A stretch of 33,464 nucleotides of DNA from an uncultured Prevotellaceae bacterium (GCA_900316985.1 ONFE01000034.1:1-33464); one strand, 5' to 3'; positions 1-6,101 are shown, counted from the stretch's first letter. Numbers and translations are program-made. Notes: generated by a model from the sequence alone, not told the origin.

Positions 1-83
1 AGATAGCCGAATAATAGTGGCTAAAAAGTATTAAAAAAGTTTCCAAAAACTTACATTTAAGAAACTTTATAGGAATAACTATT

Positions 84-116
84 GAAAAAAGTCCCCCTCG
101 GAATTGAGGAGGACTT
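84..116 (-). terminator. Rho-independent terminator of the HU-like gene
   Basis: Read on the minus strand, AAGTCC-t-CCTC pairs with GAGG-g-GGACTT around a 6-nt loop (arms at 89-99 and 106-116, one internal mismatch), followed directly by a run of six T. It lies about 60 nt past the stop of the HU-like gene, so it most likely ends that transcript. Bases 1-83 and 117-179 show nothing else I can support. Confidence 0.75.
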
Positions 117-179
117 CTTAGGTGTTGGTGGTTTGATACTGGCCAGATGGTATCCACTATCAACCATCAACCATGCAGC

Positions 180-647
180 CTATGGCTGCGGCTCCTCATC
201 CTTGCCGCGTTCCTCAATCTCAGCGGCATTAGCCAGGTCGGCGGTGTTCTGGAACACGATGCCGCTGATCATGTTGCGTACACGCTTGTGGGTGCCGCTG
301 TCAACGGTGGCCTCAGGTTGGAAGAGTACGCGCACGCCCTTCAGGTTCTCCGTGATGGAGAAATCCTTCACCGAGGATACTCCCTTCGAAGAGATACCGA
401 TTTTGAAGGTGCCGAAGCCGTCGATGTGTACGCGCTGCGAAGCCTGCAGGGCATCGGTGATGACTTCCACCATTTCGGTCAGTACCGCCTTGGCGTCCGA
501 CTTCTTGGCCGTAGAGTTACGCTGAATCCTCTCAGCAATTCCGTCGAGGTCGATGGTCCCCGTGTACACTGGGCGCGCATACCACTTCTGATAAGCCTCC
601 GGCATGTGTTCATTCGCATTCTGAACAAGTTTGTAAAGATGTGACAT
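180..647 (-). CDS. HU-like DNA-binding protein (HU-HIG type)
   Basis: A 155-residue protein of the Bacteroidota HU-like family (longer than the 90-residue HU core). The N-terminal stretch with WYARPVYTGTIDLDGIAERI, then KKSDAKAVLTEMVEVI and VHIDGFGTFKIGI, is the usual layout of these paralogs: a helical dimerisation part, then the beta-arm region around residues 70-115. The last 20 residues are acidic and probably disordered. Such proteins are thought to bind and bend DNA; the specific role here is unknown. It is transcribed alone from a good promoter at 805-835, with a leader of about 150 nt that holds short tandem repeats, and ends at a terminator at 84-116. Neighbouring primase-like genes suggest an accessory or mobile-element-derived setting. 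Family assignment is firm; function is inference. Confidence 0.88.
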   Translation of the reverse strand: MSHLYKLVQNANEHMPEAYQKWYARPVYTGTIDLDGIAERIQRNSTAKKSDAKAVLTEMVEVITDALQASQRVHIDGFGTFKIGISSKGVSSVKDFSITENLKGVRVLFQPEATVDSGTHKRVRNMISGIVFQNTADLANAAEIEERGKDEEPQP

Positions 648-655
648 AGTTGTTT

Positions 656-687
656 GAGTTTTTAAGTTTTTAAGTTTAGAAGTTTAG
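656..687. repeat. Degenerate 7-8 bp tandem repeat in the HU-gene leader
   Basis: Four consecutive units, GAGTTTTT, AAGTTTTT, AAGTTTA and GAAGTTTA, sit immediately upstream of the HU-like start codon. The same AAGTTTA/AGTTTAG wording recurs at 30396-30420 before uvrA, so this looks like a dispersed intergenic simple repeat rather than a gene-specific control site. Confidence 0.6.
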
Positions 688-760
688 TTCTGTGTGGCGG
701 TCAAGAGCGGAATTGGTTTCAAGTATCAGGTTTCAGAACATGCCCGCGCGGCAGCAAATT

Positions 761-788
761 CTTCACTCTTCACTCTTCATTCTTCACT
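761..788. repeat. Heptanucleotide tandem repeat CTTCACT x4
   Basis: Four head-to-tail 7-bp units: CTTCACT, CTTCACT, CTTCATT, CTTCACT. They fall in the predicted 5' leader of the HU-like mRNA, between the promoter at 805-835 and the start codon at 647. Another array with a 7-bp period but a different unit lies at 30375-30409. Confidence 0.8.
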
Positions 789-804
789 TTCTTGATTCAC
801 GATA

Positions 805-835
805 CAAATTTACAAATAATTTCCGAAACTACCAA
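805..835 (-). promoter_or_regulatory. Promoter of the HU-like gene
   Basis: On the minus strand a TTG (833-835) is followed after exactly 20 nt by TAAATTTG (805-812), matching the Bacteroidota sigma-ABfr pattern TTG-n19-21-TAnnTTTG. Transcription would start near position 799 and give a leader of about 150 nt. The stretch 648-872 has no other gene. Confidence 0.65.
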
Positions 836-872
836 AAAAAATCTGAAGAATAATTTGCAGAAAATTAAAAAT

Positions 873-1340
873 TTAAGCAGTTTTATTCATTCCTTTCTTT
901 AACCTCCGTTTCCACCCATCAGAAGCCTCCTTTCCAGACTTTGGAAGCAACCTTTCCACCCATTGGAAGCAAGGCTTCCAGCTATTAGAAACCCCCTCCC
1001 GTCCTCCCCGAGAAGCAACCCCCTCCAAACCTCCCCGAGGGGAGGCTTTTTGTTCTGCGCCATCAAACTCTCCCCCTCGGGGGAGTTGGAGGGGGGTTAG
1101 CCATCGGCACGCCTCTTTAAATCCCAAATTCTGCCGCTTCATCACCAAATCAATCGTTCCCCCATGCGCCCCGCAGGCAAAGCAGCGGAACGTGTTCCTG
1201 CGCATCGAGAACGACAGCGAGGCATGATGGTCATCGTGGAACGGACAGAGGGCCTTGTGCCTCACGATCTGCATTCCAAGTCGCTCTGCGACCCCCTCAA
1301 TGGGAAGGTCGCGGAGCTTTTGAAGTTCTTGTCTATCCAT
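873..1340 (-). CDS. CHC2 zinc-finger primase-like protein with repeat-derived tail
   Basis: Residues 1-85 form a CHC2 zinc finger like that at the N terminus of DnaG primases: C32-x2-H35-x17-C53-x2-C56, in CPFHDDHHASLSF and FRCFACGAHGG. There is no TOPRIM catalytic domain, so at most it would be a DNA-binding or template-recognition partner. Its start overlaps the end of the DUF3987-like gene by 8 nt, so the two are translationally linked. From about residue 86 onward the protein is encoded by a GC-rich palindromic element (1017-1098) and by four 22-bp tandem repeats (907-994), which explains the odd, basic, low-information C-terminus. I infer that the original C-terminus was replaced or extended by repeat DNA. 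The zinc finger is secure; the tail is probably not functional in a conserved way. Confidence 0.8.
   Translation of the reverse strand: MDRQELQKLRDLPIEGVAERLGMQIVRHKALCPFHDDHHASLSFSMRRNTFRCFACGAHGGTIDLVMKRQNLGFKEACRWLTPLQLPRGGEFDGAEQKASPRGGLEGVASRGGREGVSNSWKPCFQWVERLLPKSGKEASDGWKRRLKKGMNKTA
907..994. repeat. Four degenerate 22-bp tandem repeats
   Basis: Units begin at 907, 929, 951 and 973. Each carries TTCCA near the start and a GAAGC or GAAAC near the end; units 2 and 3 (929-950, 951-972) are the most alike. The period is 22, not a multiple of three, yet the array lies inside the 3' end of the CHC2 gene, so each unit is read in a different frame. Confidence 0.8.
990..1098. repeat. GC-rich palindromic REP/MITE-like element inside the CHC2 gene
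   Basis: Two 29-bp imperfect inverted arms (1017-1045 and 1070-1098) flank a 24-bp spacer. Each arm starts AACCCC(C)CTCC and ends in its own small palindrome, CTCCCCGAGGGGAG in the left arm and CTCCCCCTCGGGGGAG in the right. A third, broken copy of the arm is at 990-1015. The core resembles the palindrome at 6048-6063 next to the transposase gene and the foldback at 19245-19431. Confidence 0.75.
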
Positions 1341-2640
1341 TGCCTTTCAGGTATTCGTAGGTCTTGGTGTAGAGTCCCGTCTCGTTCGAGTAGGTGATGA
1401 AGCCACGGTACTTCCAAACGTTGAGCAGATGCTTGGTGCCTTCCTTGCTCTTGCCACGCTCCAGACGTAGCGCTTCCAACTGCTGTTCGTTGAACGATGT
1501 GGCAAGGTCGTCGAGCATATTCGCAGGCCCGTTTTTCCGGGTAACCTCCGAGGGTGCATCGTCGAGTTTGAACATGTCGCCAAACACATGTACCTTCGAC
1601 CAAAGGTCATAGTAGCAGAACCATACCATATATTCGCCTATGCTTCGAGTGAAGGTCTGGTCGTTCAGAATCCAAAGCGTGGCGGCCTTCTTCCATGCGG
1701 CGAAGATGCTGCGGTGAGAAAGTTCAAAGAGCATGTCGTCGTCGGCCAGGTCAGATAAGCGGGCCATCTCTTCTGCCAACTGATCGGCAATCTTGTTGAG
1801 CGGCTTCACCACAAACCTGCCCTTGCAATTGTCGAGGCGCACCAGGTACTCGTCAAGTTTCTGTAGGAACTCTTCGTCGTAACTGCCTTGGCGCGGAATC
1901 TTGCCTATGCGCTCGCCGCGACCTTTGTAGGCAAAGGGTATGCGCCCGAAGAAGCCGTTTGTCATATCCTTCTTGTAAAACGCACGTGCGGCCTCTGGTG
2001 TCGAGCTGAATGTGATGTTTACGCGCAGTATCGGGTTGCCCGTCACGCCTTCGGCAGTAGCACGAAGGGCTCCGGCACGCTGGCAGTCATAGATATTGCG
2101 GATGGTCTGGCTCACCTGCCTGTGTCCTCCACACATCTTGTTGGCCATCTCCACCTCGGGTAAGTTTAGATACTGCGTGCGGCCACCTTGTTTTTCCAGA
2201 GCCATCGCATTCTGGATGAAAGCCGGGTTAGTCAGATCGGCTGGCGGAAACCAGAAACTCACGTCAGGGCGCTCAGGCTTTTCCTTGTTGGCTCCCTTGG
2301 TCTTCATCTGCCGCTGCCAGTCAATCAATTTCTTGTACTCAATCTCATCATGGTCACGGAAAGGGCGCATAATAGCCTCTACAAGTTGAGTCAACTGAGC
2401 CTTACCGATACCCGAAGGGCCTATCAAATGCCCCATTTGGCCGCAAAGTTCATAATATTTGTTGTCCGAATACATGAACTCCACGTCCGTTAAGTGGGCG
2501 GCCAATGCCGGAATTGCCATCGGAACAAGCGGTTCGCGCATGTCTCGAGAGGCCTGTGAGAGGAGTAATTTACAAAAACTTGTGCCTTTAGCAGGCTTGG
2601 GCATAGCCGGTGCCTTGCTGTCAAATATGTTATAACTCAT
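1333..2640 (-). CDS. DUF3987-like P-loop protein (mobile-element primase/helicase partner)
   Basis: A 435-residue protein resembling the DUF3987 proteins that accompany VirE-like and CHC2 primase-like genes in Bacteroidota accessory regions. A Walker A-like loop GPSGIGKAQ is at residues 74-82; the usual Ser/Thr after the lysine is Ala, so ATP binding may be altered. Other family-like stretches are QTIRNIYDCQRAG, LRVNITFSSTPEAA and NGFFGRIPFAYKGRG. It would be cytosolic and probably acts on DNA in replication of an integrated element; that role is inference from family context. It heads a two-gene unit with the CHC2 protein (8-nt overlap). No clear TAnnTTTG promoter is seen; instead GTCACA repeats lie 50-200 nt upstream. 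The start ATG at 2640 is the only early one. Confidence 0.65.
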   Translation of the reverse strand: MSYNIFDSKAPAMPKPAKGTSFCKLLLSQASRDMREPLVPMAIPALAAHLTDVEFMYSDNKYYELCGQMGHLIGPSGIGKAQLTQLVEAIMRPFRDHDEIEYKKLIDWQRQMKTKGANKEKPERPDVSFWFPPADLTNPAFIQNAMALEKQGGRTQYLNLPEVEMANKMCGGHRQVSQTIRNIYDCQRAGALRATAEGVTGNPILRVNITFSSTPEAARAFYKKDMTNGFFGRIPFAYKGRGERIGKIPRQGSYDEEFLQKLDEYLVRLDNCKGRFVVKPLNKIADQLAEEMARLSDLADDDMLFELSHRSIFAAWKKAATLWILNDQTFTRSIGEYMVWFCYYDLWSKVHVFGDMFKLDDAPSEVTRKNGPANMLDDLATSFNEQQLEALRLERGKSKEGTKHLLNVWKYRGFITYSNETGLYTKTYEYLKGNG

Positions 2641-2691
2641 TGATTCTTAAATATTTAAATCATAAATTAATACTTTAAACTACCTTTCGCA

Positions 2692-2847
2692 GTCACAGTC
2701 ACAGAGTCACAGTTTGTTTTAAATCTACATCCGCTATCTCTTATTATATACATAATTAATTGATTATTAATTAGTTATAAGTGTTTTAAAGCGGGTTTAA
2801 GAGTTGGATGTGACTTTTTTATTGAACTGTGACTGTGATTCTGTGAC
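2692..2847. repeat. Inverted clusters of GTCACA/TGTGAC iteron-like repeats
   Basis: Three direct GTCACA units (2692-2697, 2698-2703, 2706-2711) face TGTGAC-type units in the opposite orientation (2809-2814, 2828-2833, TGTGAT 2834-2839, 2842-2847). Between them lies about 90 bp of AT-rich DNA containing TTAATTGATTATTAATTAG. The array is directly upstream of the DUF3987-like gene and downstream of the next gene's stop. It may be a binding-site array for regulation or replication; that is inference. No other gene is seen in 2641-2854. Confidence 0.6.
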
Positions 2848-2854
2848 TATAGAG

Positions 2855-3223
2855 TTAATAATCACTCTCCTCTACCAGGCCTTTGAGCGCTTGGCGAATC
2901 TCGTTGCAAACAGCGAGGGCATAGCCGTCGACGGTGAAGTCGGCATCTGCCTTCATTTTCTTGAAAAAGAGGTGGAGGGTGCCGTCTGCCCAACGGGTGA
3001 GCGTGACGTACTTGCCGTCGAAGAGTCGCGGATTTCTCCTACAGGCAGCTGGCGGGAGTGTCTCGATGAACGAGAAACGATCCTCTTTGTCGCGAGTCAG
3101 CTGACCGGGATACTGCTTGCCAAACCCGGCGATGAAGTCCGTGCGCAGGACGGTTCTCAGGTCCACACAAAGTTCTGTGTTACGGTGCCAACCTTGGAGG
3201 TCGGGATTTGAATACTTACACAT
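2855..3223 (-). CDS. Unrecognised 122-residue protein
   Basis: I do not recognise a family. The frame is open to 3277, but the better start is the ATG at 3223 (MCKYSNPDLQGWHRN): the longer version would add 18 arginine-rich residues that overlap an inverted repeat. The protein is cytosolic-looking, with no signal peptide or membrane segment. Visible features are DLRTVLRTDFIAGF, a central GKYVTLTRWADGTLHLFFKKMKA beta-rich stretch, and a helical C-terminus ending in EESDY. It precedes the iteron-like array and the DUF3987-like gene on the same strand, and a putative promoter with TATCTTTG lies at 3342-3349. Context suggests an accessory element gene; function unknown. Confidence 0.6.
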   Translation of the reverse strand: MCKYSNPDLQGWHRNTELCVDLRTVLRTDFIAGFGKQYPGQLTRDKEDRFSFIETLPPAACRRNPRLFDGKYVTLTRWADGTLHLFFKKMKADADFTVDGYALAVCNEIRQALKGLVEESDY

Positions 3224-3250
3224 AATTGAAATTCTTTCCGGGAAAACCCT

Positions 3251-3296
3251 CGGTCTCACACGAGGGACCCTCCGCACAACCGGGGAAGTGAGACCG
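3251..3296. repeat. Inverted repeat CGGTCTCAC / GTGAGACCG
   Basis: A perfect 9-bp inverted repeat (3251-3259 and 3288-3296) separated by 28 bp, lying 28 nt upstream of the start codon at 3223. The spacer contains the GAGGGACCCTCC near-palindrome (3262-3273). It could be an operator or leader hairpin. Confidence 0.65.
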
Positions 3297-3341
3297 GCCT
3301 ACGGTCCAACGCTTGACCATTTTCCTCGTTGTTTGGTACTG

Positions 3342-3369
3342 CAAAGATAGGCAGAATTTTCCTATCTTT
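3342..3369 (-). promoter_or_regulatory. Putative promoter -7 element embedded in a 9-bp inverted repeat
   Basis: AAAGATAGG (3343-3351) and CCTATCTTT (3361-3369) form a perfect inverted repeat. On the minus strand the left arm is also a TATCTTTG box (3342-3349), fitting TAnnTTTG, about 120 nt upstream of the gene starting at 3223. No TTG is seen at the proper distance, so the promoter call is tentative. Overlap of box and palindrome would suit repressor binding. Confidence 0.4.
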
Positions 3370-3466
3370 TTCCTTTTTTGGCGAATACAGATAGACGGTG
3401 CAAATGGCTTGTTTTTAGATATTTACGATGGATTTCATCCAATAGGAAGAGCTTGGTTGGCGGAAA

Positions 3467-3533
3467 TGGACGGCTGCGTTCTTCCCGTCCAATTGTAATG
3501 GATGATAGTAGCCTGTTGCGTCCAATAACGGAC
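3467..3533. other. Noncoding stretch with TGGAC-type palindromes
   Basis: TGGACGG (3467-3473) pairs perfectly with CCGTCCA (3485-3491) across an 11-nt loop, and GTCC-AATAAC-GGAC follows at 3520-3533. The flanking stretch 3370-3533 lacks any convincing reading frame. The function of these palindromes is unknown. Confidence 0.45.
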
Positions 3534-3566
3534 AAAAAAACAGACGCCCACGGCCTGTGAGCGTCT
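3534..3566 (-). terminator. Rho-independent terminator after the 376-residue gene
   Basis: On the minus strand AGACGC (complement of 3561-3566) pairs with GCGTCT (complement of 3542-3547), with an additional CAC/GTG pairing inside, and is followed by seven T residues (complement of 3534-3540). It starts about 30 nt after the stop codon at 3595. Confidence 0.8.
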
Positions 3567-3594
3567 ATTAAAACATCGGCAAAACGATGACAAA

Positions 3595-4725
3595 TCAGCG
3601 CTTGCTGATGCGGATTTCAAAGTCGGAAGCGAATTTGCGTTCCATTCCTCCGTTTTTGGCTGCCTCGGGGTCGGCCTTCTTGTAGCTGTCGAAACGCGCC
3701 CAGACACTTTTTTTCTGAGGCAGTTCGTAATGGCCTTTGTAGGATGATGAGAAATAATTGTACCCTTTGGCAATCCCCAGCCCCGTCCAGCATACAAACT
3801 CTGCAATGGCCGTGGTGTCCATCTTGTTGCCTCGCCCCTTCTCGGCGTATTGGTCGAAGTTCATCATGATTTCCTTGGCCTTGACGCCTTTCTCCGGGTT
3901 GTCAACAAAGTAAAGCGCCTCCAGGTCATCCAGTCCGAATGTGGCGCCGCTCTCCACGGCACGCGAAGTGGCATAGCGCGTGATGCTGTCGATGTTGTAC
4001 TTGTGGAAGCCCTCTTGCGCAAAGGCCTTCAGCGAGCCCGTCTTCTTGCTCTTCTTCAGCAGTTCGTCCTGGCTGGCTTTCTCTTTCGACAGCAGGCCTA
4101 TCACATCCTTCATGTCGCCCACGATGCTCTTGCATTGCTCGTTGAGCAGCTGGAGGCAGAGCTCCGCGTCGTTGCTGATCATGGCCTCCTTCGTCAGTTC
4201 CTGATGGCAGACAAACAGCACGGCTACGACGTTGGTGAAATAGGCACCCATCTCGGCATAGAGCGTAGAGACGCTTTCAGGGTACGACTCCAGCCCGTAC
4301 AAGTCGCGCCCGCATTCGGCGTAGGCCAGCGTTGACTTGACGAATACCGAGGGGCGGAAACCCTTGTCCTTCACGTTCTTCCTGCAGATGGGCGTAAACC
4401 GCTTGTAGATAATCTTCGTCCCCTTCAGGGTGCTGCGTATCTTGCGGAACAGCTTGTCGGCATCGCGGAAGCAGTTGTTGTCGTCTGTAGCCCACATCTT
4501 ATTGAAGGTAGGTGCTATTTCCGACAGTCTGAGCAGTTCGCGGCGGGTCATGTTCAGCCGTTCGCGCACGATGCATATCAGTTGCTGTATCTTATATTCG
4601 GAGAAATGGCGCCTTTGGATGCCTTCAATAAACCTGACCTCGCCATCCTTCTCGTAGTTCTTGATGACCTCAAGAATCCGGAAGATGCCCTCTTTTGATT
4701 TTTCTATATCCGTCCAGTGGATCAT
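3595..4725 (-). CDS. Unrecognised 376-residue protein
   Basis: I do not recognise a family or catalytic motif. The protein is charged, mostly helical by eye, lacks a signal peptide, and has no clear membrane span; the only hydrophobic stretch, YFTNVVAVLFVC near residue 163, is short. The N-terminal third is basic (RRHFSEYKIQQLICIVRERLNMTRRELLRL), compatible with nucleic-acid or protein binding. The C-terminal part contains WTGLGIAKGYNYFSSSYKGHYELP followed by a lysine-rich tail ending EIRISKR. It lies 37 nt downstream of the RAYT-like transposase gene on the same strand, with no promoter visible in the gap, so the two may be co-transcribed and end at the terminator at 3534-3566. Function unknown. 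Confidence 0.65.
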   Translation of the reverse strand: MIHWTDIEKSKEGIFRILEVIKNYEKDGEVRFIEGIQRRHFSEYKIQQLICIVRERLNMTRRELLRLSEIAPTFNKMWATDDNNCFRDADKLFRKIRSTLKGTKIIYKRFTPICRKNVKDKGFRPSVFVKSTLAYAECGRDLYGLESYPESVSTLYAEMGAYFTNVVAVLFVCHQELTKEAMISNDAELCLQLLNEQCKSIVGDMKDVIGLLSKEKASQDELLKKSKKTGSLKAFAQEGFHKYNIDSITRYATSRAVESGATFGLDDLEALYFVDNPEKGVKAKEIMMNFDQYAEKGRGNKMDTTAIAEFVCWTGLGIAKGYNYFSSSYKGHYELPQKKSVWARFDSYKKADPEAAKNGGMERKFASDFEIRISKR

Positions 4726-4762
4726 AATCTTTATGCTTAATTAAACCAGTTTTATCCGTAAG

Positions 4763-5869
4763 TCAGTTATGGTGAGCATGGCGTAAGCCTTGCACAGCCA
4801 CCTCCGTCTTACCCTCAACCGCGCAGATGGTTTCTGCCAGATGATTGAGATAATGGAAACATGCGTATTCGCTCTCGAATTCGGGCATATCGTCGGGCCA
4901 GGGAGCAAGAATGAGCAGCGAGCCTTGCGCACAGGCCTCAAAGCGGCTCCGCTCAGGTTTCCAGTATTGCCCGATAGGGGCGGATTGCAGGTGAATCATC
5001 CGGAGTCCTCTCCTCAAGGCCATGCCCTTGATGCGTTTCTCACATTCGGAGATGCCGGGGGTGACCAGCACGTCTCCGCTTTCGGCCAGCGAGATCAGCC
5101 GACGGCTTTCAGCCTCCCAGAAATCGGTCTCTTCCGTAGGTTTCCCGTTGGTACGGCGATGAAAGAACACCTGGTGCTTCTCAGGCTGGCGCAGAAGCAG
5201 CATGTTACCAAAGGCACTATAGCGCATGCCCCCAATAACAATACACAGGGAGCGCTGGAACAGGTCGGGATATTCGCGGCGCATCAGATAGCGGCGGGGA
5301 TTGTCGCGGAGATACCGTTTCCAATTGTCAAGCTGCCCTTCACGCATGAGGATATGGTCGTTGTAACCCGGCTCGAAGAGCGGAGCATGCGATGCTGCAG
5401 CTGACGCCACAGCCACACGAGCCGCCCCCGTGTCAGCCCCCCCCGTGTCAGCCGCCCCCGTGTCTGCAGCGTTGGCCGCCCCCGTGTCTGCAGCGTCAGC
5501 TGCAGAATTCAACCGCCACCAAGCCCGGCTAACCCCGCCCTTAAAGGCCCCGATAATGATTCCCAGGTGCTTGCCTTCAGGCAACGGCCGATTGATACGC
5601 ACAATCATGTGCAGATGGTCGGGCATGAGGCATACCTGCCAAACATCGACCATAGGGTAATAGTGATGTATCTTCGGAATCTCAGCGTCAAGAACGGTCT
5701 GTCCCAGCACGGATGGCTTGAGGTGAGGCGTTTCACCACCAACTTTCGTGGAGCCTACAATCTCGCCAAAGACAGGAAGCCTGTCGGCAACCACGATGGT
5801 CACCTCGTATGTCCCGCGTGCCGCGTAGTCATGTCCATACATCCGTCTAGTCTGACAGCTTTCTTTCAT
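4763..5869 (-). CDS. RAYT-like Y1/HUH transposase with extra C-terminal domain
   Basis: Residues 20-200 look like the Y1_Tnp (IS200-like, REP-associated tyrosine transposase) fold: the HUH motif is MPDHLHMIVRI (H85, H87), and the expected nucleophile is in NWKRYLRDNPRRYLMR, probably Tyr186. These enzymes nick and rejoin single-stranded DNA at hairpins; RAYTs are known in Proteobacteria to be linked to REP palindromes. An alanine/ADTG low-complexity insert (residues 122-150) interrupts the catalytic domain. Residues 200-368 are extra for a classic RAYT and contain SGDVLVTPGISECEKRIKGMAL and QGSLLILAPW, which suggest a Rossmann/SLOG-like (DprA-like) domain; that is inference. A GC-rich palindrome lies 180 nt upstream of its start. 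An alternative start is Met10. It is intact and single, without recognisable terminal repeats of its own. Confidence 0.8.
   Translation of the reverse strand: MKESCQTRRMYGHDYAARGTYEVTIVVADRLPVFGEIVGSTKVGGETPHLKPSVLGQTVLDAEIPKIHHYYPMVDVWQVCLMPDHLHMIVRINRPLPEGKHLGIIIGAFKGGVSRAWWRLNSAADAADTGAANAADTGAADTGGADTGAARVAVASAAASHAPLFEPGYNDHILMREGQLDNWKRYLRDNPRRYLMRREYPDLFQRSLCIVIGGMRYSAFGNMLLLRQPEKHQVFFHRRTNGKPTEETDFWEAESRRLISLAESGDVLVTPGISECEKRIKGMALRRGLRMIHLQSAPIGQYWKPERSRFEACAQGSLLILAPWPDDMPEFESEYACFHYLNHLAETICAVEGKTEVAVQGLRHAHHN
5421..5502. repeat. Tandem repeat inside the RAYT-like gene
   Basis: The core CCCCCGTGTC recurs at 5425, 5440, 5455 and 5479 (spacing 15, 15 and 24 bp). All spacings are multiples of three, so the reading frame is kept and the protein gains ADTG/AADTG units. 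This is the type of repeat that changes length by slippage. Confidence 0.75.
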
Positions 5870-6030
5870 ATATTTTTATTTGCCCGCTAAATTACAAAAA
5901 AGTAACGATACCGATATACAATATTTCCAAATTATTTTCTGCTTTATATCTTTTTCAATATTCTCCCACCAGAAACCTTAAACACTAGCATCATGAAGAT
6001 TGGCTCAAAGAGCGTGAAGATAAAAATGTA

Positions 6031-6063
6031 ACCCAACCCCTCCCTAACCCTCCCGAGGGAGGG
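6031..6063. repeat. GC-rich REP-like palindrome
   Basis: CCCTCCC (6048-6054) and GGGAGGG (6057-6063) form a perfect 7-bp palindrome around GA, preceded by ACCCAACCCCTCCCTAA. The wording matches the arms of the elements at 990-1098 and 19245-19431. It sits between the transposase promoter region and the terminator of the ftsY operon. Region 5870-6067 otherwise holds only AT-rich DNA and a 12-codon frame I do not accept as a gene. Confidence 0.7.
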
Positions 6064-6067
6064 AATT

Positions 6068-6096
6068 AAAAAAAAGTGCACCCGAAGGTGCACTTT
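6068..6096 (-). terminator. Strong terminator of the ftsY-rimO-HU operon
   Basis: A perfect 10-bp stem, AAAGTGCACC/GGTGCACTTT (6073-6082 and 6087-6096), encloses a TTCG tetraloop when read on the minus strand, closed by C-G. Eight T follow (complement of 6068-6075). It begins 6 nt past the stop codon at 6102. The plus-strand reading also has T-rich flank, so it may work in both directions. Confidence 0.9.
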
Positions 6097-6101
6097 TGTT
6101 T

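Noticed and set aside
656-994. CRISPR array in the repeat-rich 5' region
   Set aside because: The repeats are directly abutting 7-, 8- or 22-bp units without unique spacers, and no cas genes are in the window.
3224-3277. N-terminal extension of the 122-residue protein to 3277
   Set aside because: It would translate through an inverted repeat as an arginine/proline-rich segment; the ATG at 3223 is better.
3435-3806. 123-residue minus-strand frame overlapping the 3' end of the 376-residue gene
   Set aside because: It overlaps the accepted gene in another frame, runs through the terminator at 3534-3566 and shows no domain-like sequence.
5993-6031. 12-codon plus-strand frame MKIGSKSVKIKM
   Set aside because: Too short and without promoter or conservation evidence; it ends inside the REP-like element.
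1-6070. A complete integrative or conjugative element
   Set aside because: The HU, CHC2 and DUF3987-like genes fit mobile-element remnants, but no integrase, relaxase, mobilisation or transfer genes are present in the window.
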